Shown: positions 44,521 through 57,560 of the stretch, in pieces | How positions within the stretch are numbered: position 1 is the stretch's first letter | Layout: the number at the start of each line of letters is the position of its first letter | Origin: Sequoia sempervirens | Lineage: Eukaryota; Streptophyta; Pinopsida; Cupressales; Cupressaceae | Direction: 5' to 3' | DNA length: 64,000 nt | Assembly (NCBI GenBank): GCA_007258455.2 | Contig: VDFB02193867.1 | Location: 528,458,657 to 528,522,656, forward strand | The notes under the pieces: model-generated | The model's input: only the letters and a program-made list of their open reading frames with translations | What the model was told of the DNA's origin: nothing | Databases searched by the model: none | Program-made: the position numbers and the translations under genes

Positions 44521-45702
44521 TAATACATATTGATTTTCAGTTTACTTTGCATCTTATCAACCATTTCAGCTCACCCTTGTCCTACACTAAGTGGGGGCAA
44601 GGGGTTATGTAGCCTTGACCTCATATGTCACTTGTAGTTGCCTCCTTTGGCTAGTTTTTAACCCTTCATGAACATATAAGAGCAAGCCTTGGACGTGGAT
44701 GATGTGCCTCAAGTTGGCTTGCACGTGACATACTACCTTATTCATGACATAGCTTATCGAAAACATATGACTTGGCATAGGGCTTTCCAAATAAGTTCTC
44801 ATGTCTTCTTGTAATTTAAAGTAATTGCTCACAGTAATGGTGTTCACAACCTCTTTAAAGTGGGGGCATACATCGACACTCACATTTCATTGTGGGATTT
44901 TATTTTTCATGCAATTTCCTCTCTTGGACACATTTGGCACAATGTTCCCCAAGATGAGACGTTGCACTTGTCCTCTCTTGAAAACAAGATGAGACCATTT
45001 AAAATCTTTTCCTCTCTTGGAAACATTAGGCACAATGTTACCTAAGATGAGACCTTGCACGAGCTAAGAAAAATACCTTTGAACAATCCTTGCACTATTT
45101 TGCATTCACAATGTCTATGAGTGTCAAGCATACAAATTTTTTCTTACCTCATAAAGCTCAAAGATCATTTTTATGGCAGCTTATTAAAGTTATTAGGAGG
45201 TATAACTTTGGTATGGTTGAGCAGGAAGCCCATTTTGAGACATGACTTTTCCCCATAGCCACCTTGTGGATTTCTCACCCGTGGACAACCAAAAGTTTTG
45301 TGGCCCCAGAGTGAGTATACTTAGGACTTCTCACCCAATAGACGGCCAAGAGTTTCATCACCTCAAAGTGAATATTCCTTTTTGGACAAATAGCCTAGAT
45401 CCACAACATGTTGGAAAAATGATTGAAGCTTGATCTACCTTTTCATTTTTTCTTTTCTCTTCTTTCTAAGTTCTTACCATTGCATGATTTTGTATCTTGT
45501 TTGATTCCACATCATTTACCTTATGTGTGTCCTTTTGCGCTCATGTTGGTTTGACTTAGGATCTTAGAACTTGGGGGCTTGACTGCCTTCTCAATATTTT
45601 TTATCCTAGACCATCCACATTGGTACAATTGGACCTCTCTTGAATGTCTACTTTAGTGTGAGTTTGAAGCAAGTTCATCATCTCACTAAAGTGGGGGCTA
45701 AA
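44521..45702 (+). other. Element C 3' untranslated region
   Basis: No coding motif. Two roughly similar lines with GGACACATTTGGCACAATGT and GGAAACATTAGGCACAATGT (44935, 45018) make a short direct repeat of about 84 bp. G-runs (AAGTGGGGGC) occur at about 44590, 44857 and 45689; the last is the likely polypurine tract. Confidence 0.55.
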
Positions 45703-47440
45703 TGTACCATAGGAAAAAGTATTTCTTGCTTGATATGGGAATAATTGATGATAAATTGGACTTAAGGAGGCCTTGATTTAGCATTGTTAGGTGTTTTACA
45801 CATCCACATTAGGTCTTGGAGCCTTGCAAACTGAATAAAATGTATTTATCCATGTCTTGTAAAGGTGTTGTAAAGAGTTGTAAAAGACTTTCACGCTTTT
45901 CTAGACCTAATGAACCCATTTTCCCTTAATTCAACATTATAAAATGTATTTAATTACATTATCACATCAATCTAGAAGGCTTGTGAAATAAACTTAATGA
46001 TAATCTAGTGTTGTAATGTGTCCTACACATTCACATTGGATGTGCCTTCCTAGGCTATGTGGACCTCATTTTAGTGTTGTAAAGAGTATTTAATCATACT
46101 TTCACATTGAATTTTGTGTCTCAATCCCTAATTGACCTTTACATCATCATTAATAGGCCCCTATTACCCCATAATGTGCATCTCGAGGCATAGTTTGATC
46201 AAATACCCAATAAAGTCACCATATAAACCTGATTTTCTTATCTCCCAACAACCCAGCTGGCAAATGGACCCCTCTGGGACTAATTAACCATCTATGGAAA
46301 ATGAGTCCCTTCTCAGGTGGGACTGATTCACCCAAGGTGGTGAATGAGTCCCATCTGGGCCATTTTTTACTTTTGAGCAGGAAAAATAGGTTTTAAGTTT
46401 AATTTTTCTTCATGTCAGCCTTAGGGATCTAATTAATTAGAAAATTAGGAGAATTTACTATAAAATCAAGTCTTTAAACCCTAATTGACATCTTTTAACT
46501 CATTCACACATCTCTTATCATTAATTCATCATCTATATTTTCCTTCAAGTCAAGCAAGTTAGGGTTTAAGTCATCAAAATAGCTTCCAAAGACATTCAAG
46601 GAAAAATTCTTCATGTTTTATTACAAAACTTCAAGATCAAACATCATGGAAAGGTATTGACTTCATTGTTTCATGCTTCATTACATTCTTTCATCATTTT
46701 GTTTTAATTACCTACAAAGAGGTTTGACCAAGGAAAACCCCCATGCCCTAACATTCAACATTTCTCTTTCTCTTCTTGTGTGTTTACAGAATTAGACATC
46801 TTGAAGGCTTGAAAATAATTAAAGATCAAGTTGAAAAGTTGTTGAAGACACCCCCTTGTTGTACAAGTCATAATATCAACAAAAAATCATTTTCAAGTTC
46901 AAAAATCAGACTTTCGGAGGACACCTGTCAGGAGCCAAAGTGCAGATCAAAGGCTTTAGTTTCCACCTTTGGATTTTTGGAAATTCAAAAGTGGACTGAT
47001 TCACCATGGATGGAAAATGAGTCCCACTACCAAGCCTGAAACAAGTTTTTTGCAGTTTTGGATACCCATTTGTCTAGAACGGGCTCCAAAATAGTTTCCC
47101 ATTTTTTAGACTAATTCATCCAGAATGGTGAATGAGTCCCACCAAGCCTTAAAATCATGATTAATAGCATTCCAGAAGTCATTTCTAGTCTCCATCAAGA
47201 TCTTAGGTGCACACTTTCAGTTTCATCCATTTATGTTACAATTTGCATTCATTTCTAGGTGTTTTCTACATATCACATTGTGTTTTCAAGCATTGCATAT
47301 TTCATTAGTTTTGCATTCATAATCAATCAATTTCATCACTTAGTTGCATTTAGTTTCAATTCCATCTTGCATAACTTAGTTTGAGTGAACCACCTCAATT
47401 TTGGGGTTCTATCTATCTCCTTTTAGGTGAAAGATCCTAA
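45703..47440 (+). repeat. Element C, right LTR, truncated at its 3' end
   Basis: Collinear with 31876-33640. Its homology ends at GGTGAAAGATCCTA, and Copia coding sequence begins within about ten bases. Confidence 0.75.
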
Positions 47441-47910
47441 GAGTGCAAGAGAAGTACATAGAACACATCTTCAAAATTGATGGTTTCGTAAGAGATATAT
47501 GTTGGAATGGTTACTTGTAAGAAAAAAAAATTCAATAGTAAAGCTTGAGAATCCTACATCTTAGTTGGACGTGAGTTCAACACACTCGACAGTTTCACAT
47601 GCCTCCAAAGAGGCAGTTTGGTTATAGGGACTTGGGAAAGGTATTGGTTTTAATTGCAAGTAAGTTAAACTTGAATATTATAGTTAGAGTGCTATATTGT
47701 TTAGCCAAAAATCATATGCATCATGCTCATACTAGGCATGTTGATGTTTAATATCACTTTGTGTGAGAAATGGTTGAGTGGGAGGGTATTAATTGAGAAA
47801 GTTGACACTTTGAATAATGTTGTAGATTATCTAATGAAACCAATTCCTACAGATAAATTCTCTTGGTTTCTGGTATTAATCATTTGCTTGGAGCTTCATG
47901 ATTATGCAGG
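47441..47910 (+). pseudogene. Element D Copia RT end and RNase H C-terminus
   Basis: Starts VQEKYIEHIFK, the Copia motif between RT and RNase H (usually SQEKYIE). At 47600-47900, with stops, it reads ASKEAVWL, LAKNHMHHAHTRHVDV, EKVDTLNNVVDYLMKP, the standard end of Copia RNase H. Stops and at least one frame change (near 47770) show decay. Confidence 0.75.
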
Positions 47911-48027
47911 TTACATTTGAAGTTGGCATGGATTGATTAGTTGGTACAAGAAGGCCATTGGCCTTGAGTCCTATACTTGATTTATAATATTGATTCCTTG
48001 TTTAGAATAATTGCAATGTATAATGTC

Positions 48028-48038
48028 AAGTGGGAGAA
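48028..48038 (+). other. Polypurine tract of element D
   Basis: AAGTGGGAGAA immediately before TGTTGGGAATAG, the classic Copia 3' arrangement. Confidence 0.75.
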
Positions 48039-49273
48039 TGTTGGGAATAGATTCCAATTAATTGCAATCCTAAACATTATTTCATGTATCTCCTAATTCC
48101 TTAGAAAGTGTTCCCCAACACTAGGATTAGAAAGAGATTAAATTCAAATGAAATGAACATGTAAATTGATATTTGTAATTAATTCTAAATGATAGGAACA
48201 TGTGGGGACACCCAAGAAGAGAACCTATAAAATAGGATCACATGGGGTGCCCACATGGAAGGTGGAACTCACCTTGAGTTAAGTTAACTATTTGGAGAAT
48301 GAAGTTCACTTTAGTTTAGTTTAGTTTAGTTCAATTTAGTTCAAGATCAATTTAGTTCAACTCAATTCAATTCAGTTAAGTTTAGTTTAGTTAAGTTCAA
48401 TTCAGTTATGGTTCAGTTATCTTCAGTTGCATGTAGTTAGTTTGAATTGCATGTTAGTTGACTTTAGTTGACCTGAATTGCATGCTAATGACTTGAGTTA
48501 CATGATAGATAACAGGTGACTAATTTTAGTTAATAGGGGATGATCAATCATGCATGATATTTGCATGAATGGTGGAGAGATATGTTTCAGTTAACGGAGA
48601 TTGTCTTAGACCCACCTTGGGCACCCAAGTTGGAATCTTGGAGTTAACATGTTTACATGAGAATATATTTTATAAGACTGAGTTAATTGGGTGCATTCTT
48701 GGGTACTAACTTTGAGAAGAAGCTTACAAGATATCTTCATAATCAATGTTGAGTTATGACTTCAGTTTGGGATGCCCAAATTGATGAAGGACTTGGTTTG
48801 ACATTTTTTTTCATAGAAGAACTCTACTTGCGAAGAATAGGTGTAGGTTTTGTGAGATTAGCTTTGTTCTTTGTAATTGTAAACTCTCTGCAGTTTACAA
48901 GGCTCATTATTGTCTATAAATTGTAGCAAGTTGAAGAGGTTTTTGTCAGAGTTTATTGCAAGTTGTGAAGAAGATTTGTTGAAGGAAAAAGAAGCATCTC
49001 AAGCAAGGATTTATAAAGAATTATTGTAATCTTCTTCTAAGGTAAAATCATACAAGCACTATTGATTCTAGTAGTGGAGTTTTTTCCCGAAAGGGTTTCT
49101 CCACGACATATGCTATGTCACTTCTAATTTTGGTCTTATTCTTCTACAAATGGTAAAATGAATCTAAACATATAATCATCCACAAATAAATAGTAATAAA
49201 TAACACTTAATTAGATCTATAGTATAATAGTTTTACAAGTTTTAAAGCTACAAAATTACCTTCATTTTCAACA
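48039..49273 (+). repeat. Element D, right LTR
   Basis: 1,235 bp, TGTTGGGAATAG to TTTTCAACA, followed by CTTAC. Confidence 0.88.
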
Positions 49274-49509
49274 CTTACACCTTTGTACTGTGTGATCCTT
49301 CCCACACCAACGATGCACCAAAACTTAATTTTTGTTTAGCTTTTGAGCTAGCATCCACTTTTGGTCATGCATCCCAACTACTCTTTCTTCCTTGCATAAC
49401 TGTCTATTTAGTCTTTCCTTTATGTTCTTTGCTCTAGCAACCGTACCTTCCACCACATTGTGCAATCTGGCTAAAAATCCTCTGAGGTTGATTCCTTTCC
49501 CTCCTTAGA
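49274..49509. other. Element G remnant right of D
   Basis: By the CTTAC duplication this continues the G sequence interrupted at 29219. No readable frame. Confidence 0.35.
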
Positions 49510-50406
49510 TGTATGTGTAGACATCCAAATTTGACCAGTCCCATATGGTCAAAGTCGTCTCCTTATTCATCCATTTACTCGTCTACCTCATCCTCTTCAT
49601 TAGTATTAATTAAATTACTCATTTAATTAATGTTTCATTCTCTGCCCAAGGTTCCTAAAGTGTTTAATTCAATAAATTAAATACTTTTACCTTTTACTTT
49701 TGCCTCTCTAAATAAAATAAATACATCACTTTATTTAATTTAGTCATGTGACTTTTTTACTTTAAGTCAATTTTTAATTCTTCTTTTTTTCTCTCATTGT
49801 CACATCCTCCATAACCCTCTTCTAATCCAAATTAATTTGATTAATCCTGGATTAGGATGTGCACACCCTTAATCTAAGATTAATGTCACATCCTCCAACA
49901 TTTGCCACTTGCTTCTAATCTTTCATTAATCCTCCTAATCATGTGTTTACACAACCTTAATCAAAGTCATTAACCACATTTAACATTCCTTTTTAGTCAA
50001 CCTTTTCATTTTTCTTTCTTAACATTGACCCCCTTTCTCATGTGAATTTAAAATTCACATTTATTCCTCCTAGAATCTCCTTTTCCCATGCATTTTCTAG
50101 AATCTTTGACTTGTCACATCAAGTCACATGTGGACAAGTGCTTCCCTTTTTGGAACCTTGTCTTGTCCATGAAATTCTTGCAAGTGTGTGAATTTTTAAT
50201 TCACATTTATTTCTCCAACTACTTTCTCAATCCCCATAGATATTTTTGAGGAATTCTAAAATTCTTCAAAAGTCACTTTCATTCCCACTTGGGGACAAGA
50301 AGTTCCTTTTTGAGGAAATCTTCTCATCCGCCAAGGTACTTGAAAAGTACTTGTCCTTCTTCCACAACATGTACCCTCCTTCCACCTCATTTACACATCA
50401 CCATTT

Positions 50407-51201
50407 GGGTATGTGCAAGATCATCATGGGAAAAATAGCCCTTAAGTGGCAAAAAATTCAAAAAAAATTAGAGTTATACAACTTGACGTAAAAAATTGAA
50501 TAAGTTATCTATATTATTTCAAAAATATGTGAGAATATAATTTGTAGAAAATTGAATGTAGTTTCTAAACTACTAGGTTTATTTTAAAAAAATTCTATTT
50601 GGTGAAAATTTAAAAATTTGAATGTAATAGTACTTAAATTTAAGGGGGAAAATAAGAAGCAGGTGTCTGTCTGACCACCCTAACCACAATAAAATGATAA
50701 TATTTTTTTATAATATTTTAGATATAAGTAGAAGACTCATCCCCCAATATGATGCATATTTTTTTGTAATTTTTTTCCAAGTAAATAAGTAATTATGAAT
50801 TTTTTATTACAACTTTTTAAAAAATTTAAAACTTGTATGTCTAACCACCTTAACTTGGTCAAAACTTCATGAAATTCATTTTTTTTAATCCTATAGTATA
50901 CATAGCATAAAATGTGACACATGTCTTGGATTCAAAGAATAAGATACCGTTTGAAAGCTATAGATGTTTTTCAATCAACCTATCAATAAAGACTTTAGTT
51001 GTAATTCAAATAGAAAATAAATAATAATTATTTATTAAATTCAAAGTAAAACATAATTTATATAGGTGGAAAGTTGAGAATATCCTTTAAAAACCCTTTC
51101 TGTTTCATCAATTTTGGGAAAAATAAAATTCACCAACCACATACCCTACAAAAACCCATAATATTGCCACTTTTTGGCCCATCATGATCATGCACATACC
51201 C
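50407..51201. mobile_element. MITE-like DNA transposon, copy 2 (795 bp)
   Basis: Starts GGGTATGTGCAAGATCATCA and ends TGATCATGCACATACCC, inverted repeats of about 24 bp, flanked by ATTT on both sides. The interior matches copy 1 at 3680-4472 in reverse orientation, for example the AACCACAATAAAATGATAAT block. No transposase. Confidence 0.85.
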
Positions 51202-51333
51202 ATTTCCAAGCCACTTCACATTCCACATGTCAAGATGTGAGGGCTTGTGAGTTTTCAACTCACCATATCCCTTCATCTTGGCCTTGTTGGTTTAATCTCA
51301 ACCATTGAATTCTCTAGATAATTCAAAAACCTC

Positions 51334-51341
51334 TATAAATA
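51334..51341 (+). promoter_or_regulatory. Candidate TATA box 1 of element E
   Basis: CTATAAATACCCCC in a locally plain context, about 30 bases before a CT-rich start-like region. Confidence 0.4.
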
Positions 51342-51769
51342 CCCCCTCTTTTCTCTCATTTATGGGGTTCATAATTTTGCTACCAAAACTCTTGCAAATT
51401 TTAGATTTGAGCCATACTTAGCCAAAAACTTGCATTTATTGCATTCACCATAGCATCCCCATCCACTTCCTATCTGTATTGCATCACATCTGTGCATCTA
51501 TTGCTATTAAGAGGAGCATACATTATGTCAACAATCAAAGGGCCAACCAAAGAATAGGTTAACAAGGTATAATCTTTCCATCTATTTTGTTAAGTTCAAC
51601 ATTTTTTCCCAATCTTGAGGTGTTAGGTGTTAGTTGGTTTCTTGAATGTTTAGTGTTGTTGCTCATTTCTAGGACCACATTTTCACCTGATCACATTTCT
51701 AGGATGCTCGGTGGGACCCACAAATGGGTCTTTTTCTTTCACGTTTTCTAGTTTTTCACTGTTTACAAG

Positions 51770-53445
51770 TGCAAGTTGCAGAGAGGTGGACCTGACCTAG
51801 TAGAGAGGCAGACTTGCCCATCTAGAGGTAAACCTGACCTCTTCTAGGGGTGGACTTGTTGCAGCAGAGGGGTGGACCTGACCTCCAGGCATGGACCTGA
51901 CCTTGCTCAAGGGCAGACCTACCCTCCACAGAGTCCATAAACGAAAGATTTGCAATTTTTTCTCAAAGGGGTAGACTTGACCTCCAAGGGTGGACCTAAA
52001 CTTTTTTAGGGGTGGACTTGACCTTGTCCAAGGGTGGACCTAACCTCCATGGGTGGACTTGACCTCACAGAAGGGTGAACCTGACCAAAACAACTTTTTT
52101 CTAGAAGGTGAGAACTGAAATTTGAGCACTGTTTTTAGTAGTTTTGGGTATTTCTGACACCCTAATGTTTATTGTTTGTTTTTATGTGAGGATCTAACTA
52201 TCATTTGATAAAAAATGAAAATAAAAAATTTCTAACAAGTTTCTTGTAGGGCTATCTTTTCAAAACACTTATTAGCTATCTGTTGTTGTTTCTTATTAAT
52301 CTAGGCACAAATTAACTAGGGGGTGTTAGTAGACTTTTTGTGCCATGTTTGTGGTAGGCTATTGGTGTATCCAATCCCCTTGTGTCATTTGGCAATCCTA
52401 GGTGATGAGAAATCATAGCTTACCAAGTCCTTTTGTGTCACCCATTTTATTTTATTTTTCTTAGGGGACCTGCTTGGGGATTTCATCATCACCCCAAGGG
52501 ACGATCCCAACCACATGTATTGATAGGGTATATAAAGGGGGGAGAGTCAAATATATACCCTAACCAAACTATGTTGTAATGAGCAAAGTGTCAGGATGAT
52601 GTGAAGAGTTGGTCTGAGCCTTTAGTATCTCGCTAAGATTCTTGACTCACACTTGTGACAGGTTGGTGTTCACGGTTTGGGCCTCACGTACTGGGTGTAT
52701 ATCGAGGACTCCTTAGCAACCATGTCTATGGACTATAATAGAATACTTTTTTGGCCATACCCATTCTACTAATCTTAGTATTGTGCTGCTTAAACCATTT
52801 TCCTTGTGCAAAACCAATAATTCTCTATTCAATTGAGTTAGCCTTATCCTCTAATTACTTTTTTGTGTGATTTTGGGTCCTTTCCCTTAGTTTTTTTTTT
52901 TTTAAATAAATTTTAGACTTGTCTAGGGGCAAACCTGACCTATTTAAGGGGTGGACTTGACCTCTGAACCAACCCCCTTTCAGCCTGTTTCAGTCAATTT
53001 TGTCCAACTTTTAGTCAAACAGGCATACCTGACCTCTAGGGGTAGACTTGACCTCTTTTAGGGACTAAATTGACCTCCAGGGGCAGACCTGACCTTTTCT
53101 AGGGGTCGACCTGACCCTTGAGTAGTCAATTTTATCGCCTATTTCATCATTCTAGACACCTGTTTCATCATCTCGAGTACCCGTTTCGCCATTCTGATCA
53201 CTCATTTCCCTATTTTGAATGTTCATGCACCCATTCCAAGAATCCATTCCTCATCCCCAAACATTCATCCCCTCAATTCGAGTGTCCATTTCCTTATTTC
53301 GTGTGCATGTTCACCTATTGCAAACAACTATTTTTTATATATTTTTCAATTTTGAATAGCTATTTTTGTCTATTTTTACTACCAGGGGCATACCTACCCT
53401 AGTAGGGGTGGACCTGACCTCCAGGGGTGGACTTGACCTTCAAAC
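51770..53445 (+). repeat. GGGGTGGACCTGACCT motif arrays in element E
   Basis: Variants of GGGGTGGAC[C/T]TGACCT recur at least 15 times in clusters at 51780-52090, 52920-52965, 53025-53115 and 53390-53440, spaced roughly 20-40 bases apart. They precede gag, in the putative LTR or leader. Confidence 0.75.
52529..52540 (+). promoter_or_regulatory. Candidate TATA box 2 of element E
   Basis: TATATAAAGGGGGG, a strong plant TATA box, about 1.7 kb before the gag start. More convincing than the candidate at 51334. Confidence 0.45.
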
Positions 53446-53854
53446 AACTTTTCCCATCCTTTATTTGGTCGTTTAGGGTGTCGTTCCTTCATTTTGATTA
53501 ACCATTTTCCTATTCTAGGTGATCATTCATCCATTCCGAGCATTCGTCTCCCCATTCCCAAGGTCAATCTCCACCATCGAACATCCATTTACTCATTCTA
53601 AGTTATCGTTCATCCATTTCAAAACCCCATTCACCTAGTCGTTCTCCTCTTTCCTGGTATCATTCTCCTATTTTGGATTGTTATTTACCTACATCATTCC
53701 ATTATTCTGCTAAACTTCATTGAAGCAATTATCCAAGTTGACCTAGGTGTCTGTGTTTAAGCGTCATCTTTCAAAGCCAACTAAGGATTTTTATTTGTCT
53801 TAAGTTGGTCATCCTCATCGGCCTAATCAATCCACTTCTATCTCAAGTTAGATT

Positions 53855-53868
53855 TGGTGCCATTATCA
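53855..53868 (+). other. Possible primer-binding site of element E
   Basis: TGGTGCCATTATC, the same word as in element C and similar to Athila/Tat primer sites. It lies about 370 bp before the gag ATG. Confidence 0.4.
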
Positions 53869-54227
53869 TACATCCATCCTTTAGTTGATTAATCAACACC
53901 TTACATTACCAAATATAACTCTTGAACATGGTTCAGAACCCCCCTCATCACCATTCATCTTATCATGCAAACCTATCAATTGGTCATCAATCCAATCCAA
54001 TCCCTATATTATCAATCATCCTGTCAATCTATTCAATCTGGTCCAATTTGACCAATTGTTTATCAAACAATCCACTTTGGTCAAATCAAAAAATTAGATC
54101 CTTTATCAATCATCCAAACCAATCCTATTGAGCCACTTCCTTGTCGGCTAATCCATCATCTAATCAAGTCAATCCTTCAATCATCATTTTGATCACCCTT
54201 GCACCCTAGTCCACTTTGTCATCTTGC

Positions 54228-56700
54228 ATGCCCGTTCAAACTCGGTCACAAGCAAGGAAAATTGCCAAACAACAAGCTCAAAGTTCCCAACTGAATATGT
54301 CTCAAGATCCCAACAATGCAGAAAATGTCTGACAAGATCCCAATAATGGTATGAATATCCCTCAAGATCCCCATAATGGTACATCATCACAGTCCAACAC
54401 TAATTTCCAAAACACATCATCATTGGAGGATGAGAACATGGTCAACCAGCCTGAACTCACACTTGAGGAAAATTTAGTAACCCCGCTAATGTGCAAATGA
54501 CATATCGCTTGCTCGAAAGACATGGGGAAGAAATCTTGGCCCACCTAATTGAAAAAGGAGTCAAACCCCCATCAAGCATTGACCTATCCAAGCATGGCAG
54601 TTCCACATCAAACATACCATAAAGTTCACAAAATGCACTAGGTGATTCATACATTCCCAATATGCCTCCAATAGAGGATTGGTATCAACCAAAATTTGGA
54701 AACAATGTCCTTTACCACATTAACAATCCCCCGCATGCCCCAATCTTAGTCATAGGGGCTCCTCATGTATCTGATCCCAATAACCCTTTCACCTACGGCA
54801 TGCCACAAAATGTTCCCCAACATCTACCATTAATGTTGATCGCGCCACCCCTTTTGAATCAACCTCTAGTAAACACTCGGGGAAACCCTTTTAATGCCTT
54901 GCCTCCACCTCCTGGAGCCACAAATCTACCACCACCTCCATTCACATCCCAATAGCCCTTGCAATCTAACATATCATCCCAATTACCTCTGCAAGGTACA
55001 TCCCAACCAAATGTTCCCGTTGGCACCTAACAACCTCCTTTGCAGAATGCCTCCACATCACCTCAGCCATCTCATCAACAACAACCCCCATATAATCCTT
55101 TGATTTCATCACAACAACTACTACACCAATCGCAAGGCAATCCATCTCAACCTATCATCCAGACCATATCACTACTACTTGTCTCTATTTTACACCCGCA
55201 AGTTCAACCGAAACACAATATCCCATCTCAGCCCATGCAACCGCCGATATCACATCAACAACCTCCCCAACACTGTTTCTATCATAACCAAAAATAGTTC
55301 CAAAAACAACCACCCTATGTGGCCTCCCAATAGTTTTAGGAGTACCCTAGTACCAGCAGACCAACCCGCAACACTCCATTCACACTCCTCAGTATTATGT
55401 TGCACATCCTTATCAGATAAACCAGTACTACACCTCACAACAACAACCCCCATACCAACAAACTCCCTTGGCATACCAGCAAGGGACATCACCATCTCAC
55501 TATCAAAATCCATATATCAACCTCCAAATAGTACCTCAATAGGATCCTTCATCATCCTACCACCCATATCCATCCAATCCATCTTCCTTGCCTCCTACAC
55601 CATCGGTCAACATGGATCTGTTAGAGATCAAAGTTGTTGTGAAAGATCTCCAAACTGGGACTGGTAAGCAATCCTTCAAATTTGAAGATATATGTCCCTA
55701 TCTGTTCGACCCCTCCATCTCATTAATTCCCTTCCCGAAACACTTCGAGATACCAAAATTCAACAGATATAAGGGAAACAAAGATCCTAAAGCCCACTTG
55801 CAAGAGTTTTACTCCCAATGTTAGGAGGTTATGCACAATGACAACTACCTCTTGCATCTCTTCACGTGGATCCTGATAGTGTATTCCTTAGATTGGTTCA
55901 TGGGTCTAGAGCAAGGATCCATCAAATCCTTCATAGATCCTTTAGAGAAAATTGTTTCCTACTTCTCCTTCAATCTAGAGAAGGATACTGATACCTTGGA
56001 TCTCCTCAAGGAGAAACAATGTGAAGGAAAAGCCTTTATCAACTACCTCCAAAGGTGGTGTGCATTAGTAAGCCGAATGAAAACCCCTCTCAAAGAGAAG
56101 GAGATGGTCACTCTCTTTGTTGAGAACTCACATCCTGACATGGCCCATAATTTTAGGTTGCATTGTGTCACTACCTTTTCCAAGATAGTGGAGAAAGGGC
56201 CTATCCTTGAACGAGCCCTTGTTGCTAAAGGACATGTCAAGATATACAATCATGACAAAAAACTATCATCTGAAGATAAGTCATGCTACTAGAACAAGAA
56301 CAAGAATATTGTGAATGATGGCATCACTAACACTAAACATGTTCAAGTAGATAGTACCTCTCAGAGGCAACAACCTACCTCTAACCAACCATTTGCCCAA
56401 AACATCATATCAGTACCACAAGTGGCACCTCATCCCCCTCAATAGTCAAACCAAAATAGTCAAGGGAACAAACAATGTTAGTTCACTCAATTAGGTGAGT
56501 CTTTAAGTACCATCTTCAATAGACTCCTATAGGAAAATTATCCAACCACATATCATGTAACCAAGCCACACGGTGAATCTAAGCCTAAACTAGTTTGGTT
56601 TAAAGAAAATGAATACTATGAGTTTCACAAGATCAAAGGGCACGCCCTAAACAAGTGTCACAGTCTGAAAACATACATCCAAGATCTTATAGATCGAGGG
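54228..56700 (+). pseudogene. Element E gag
   Basis: ATG 54228 opens MPVQTRSQARKIAKQQ, like element A. A Pro/Gln-rich low-complexity region follows (54660-55560), then a capsid-like region at about 55620-56270 (DICPYLFDPSISLIPFPKHF, EIPKFNRYKGNKDP, INYLQRWCALVSRMKTPLKE). The knuckle at about 56610-56655 reads YEFHKIKGHALNKC, so its first Cys is Tyr. Many stops and several frame changes. The Pro/Gln-rich insert is not present in A. Confidence 0.8.
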
Positions 56701-57199
56701 GATATTCATGTGGATGCCAATCAAGCTTCACCATCCAATGCTTAGTTATAGATTTACCAAAATTCCTTCCCTAACCATAATCAAGGTGCAAGCACATCCA
56801 ATAACAATCTGCAAAAGAACAGTACAAATAACATAAATTATAAGAATGTGGCCCTCAATTATGATGGCATTGTACATTGCATTGAACAGGTGGAACCTCG
56901 CGTCTCTATGATACATGCCAAAGCTAAAGATCCCCAATGTGTTGTTGCCACCCGAAGAACCTGCATTACTATTCCTGCAGCCCCTGCATCCGCCCAACAA
57001 AATCCTATGAATTCTCAGTATAACATTTTTTATCACTTAGGAAAGACTCTTGCTCACATCTCAATTTTTGATTTTCTTAAATCTTCTCCCATGCATTAAG
57101 AGATCCTAAACTAAGCTCTACAAGAAACCCAAGTGCCTAACAACATTGATCCCACGCAATTTCTAGCTTTAGTGGGACACCTGGCTCTATCCTATTAGC

Positions 57200-57560
57200 T
57201 ACACTTCAGCCAAAATGACATGCCTAACATTAATTCCAATCATAACCATCCCCTACACATCAAATTCCTGGTTGCCTGTCATAAAGTAAAAAGGGTCCTG
57301 GTAGATAATGGCTCTACCCTTAATCTATGTACTCTAAAGTTCATAAATCAGATAGGGTATACTCAAGCGGACTTGAGTAATCAAATCATTACAATCAAGG
57401 CTTATGATAATGCAGAAAGAGATTTTGAACGAATTGTCAGTCTCCCCATCTAGGTTGGACCTGTGATTCAGTACACTACACATCATGTCCTTGATCTAGA
57501 CTTACTGTACAACCTTCTCCTAGGCCATCCATGCCTCCATGCCATGCAAGTCATCCCTTC
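57200..57560 (+). pseudogene. Element E protease
   Basis: Reads RVLVDNGSTLNLCTLKFINQ, ending LLGHPCLHAMQVIPST after stops. The active-site triad is D-N-G, unlike D-G-G in A. It lies between knuckle and G-patch, as in A. Confidence 0.7.

Larger units (their letters stand above)
31876..47447 (+). mobile_element. Element C: non-autonomous gypsy-like element inside D
   Basis: The left LTR starts TGTACCATAG at 31876 and the right one TGTACCATAG at 45703, with the polypurine-like AAAGTGGGGGCTAA just before the latter. The interior, without B, is about 4.3 kb and codes only protease-like, G-patch and knuckle modules. A Tat/Athila-like primer word TTTGGTGCCATTA at 34063 suggests that the left LTR extends to about 34060. 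The right copy stops at about 47440, where Copia sequence resumes. No target duplication is found, consistent with deletion of the right edge. Confidence 0.75.
29220..49273 (+). mobile_element. Element D: decayed Copia element carrying nested insertions
   Basis: LTRs at 29220-30433 and 48039-49273 are flanked by CTTAC on both sides (29215-29219 and 49274-49278). The primer site TGGTATTAGAGC at 30436 shows plus orientation. Gag is in the left part and the end of RNase H in the right part; protease, integrase and most of RT are missing. Between them sit element C and, inside C, element B. It is inserted in G. Confidence 0.85.

Noticed and set aside
53118..53402. 94-residue plus-strand frame between the E motif arrays
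   Set aside because: Phe/His/Ser-rich from repeated CCATTC and CATTT words, no motif, and it lies upstream of the gag start.
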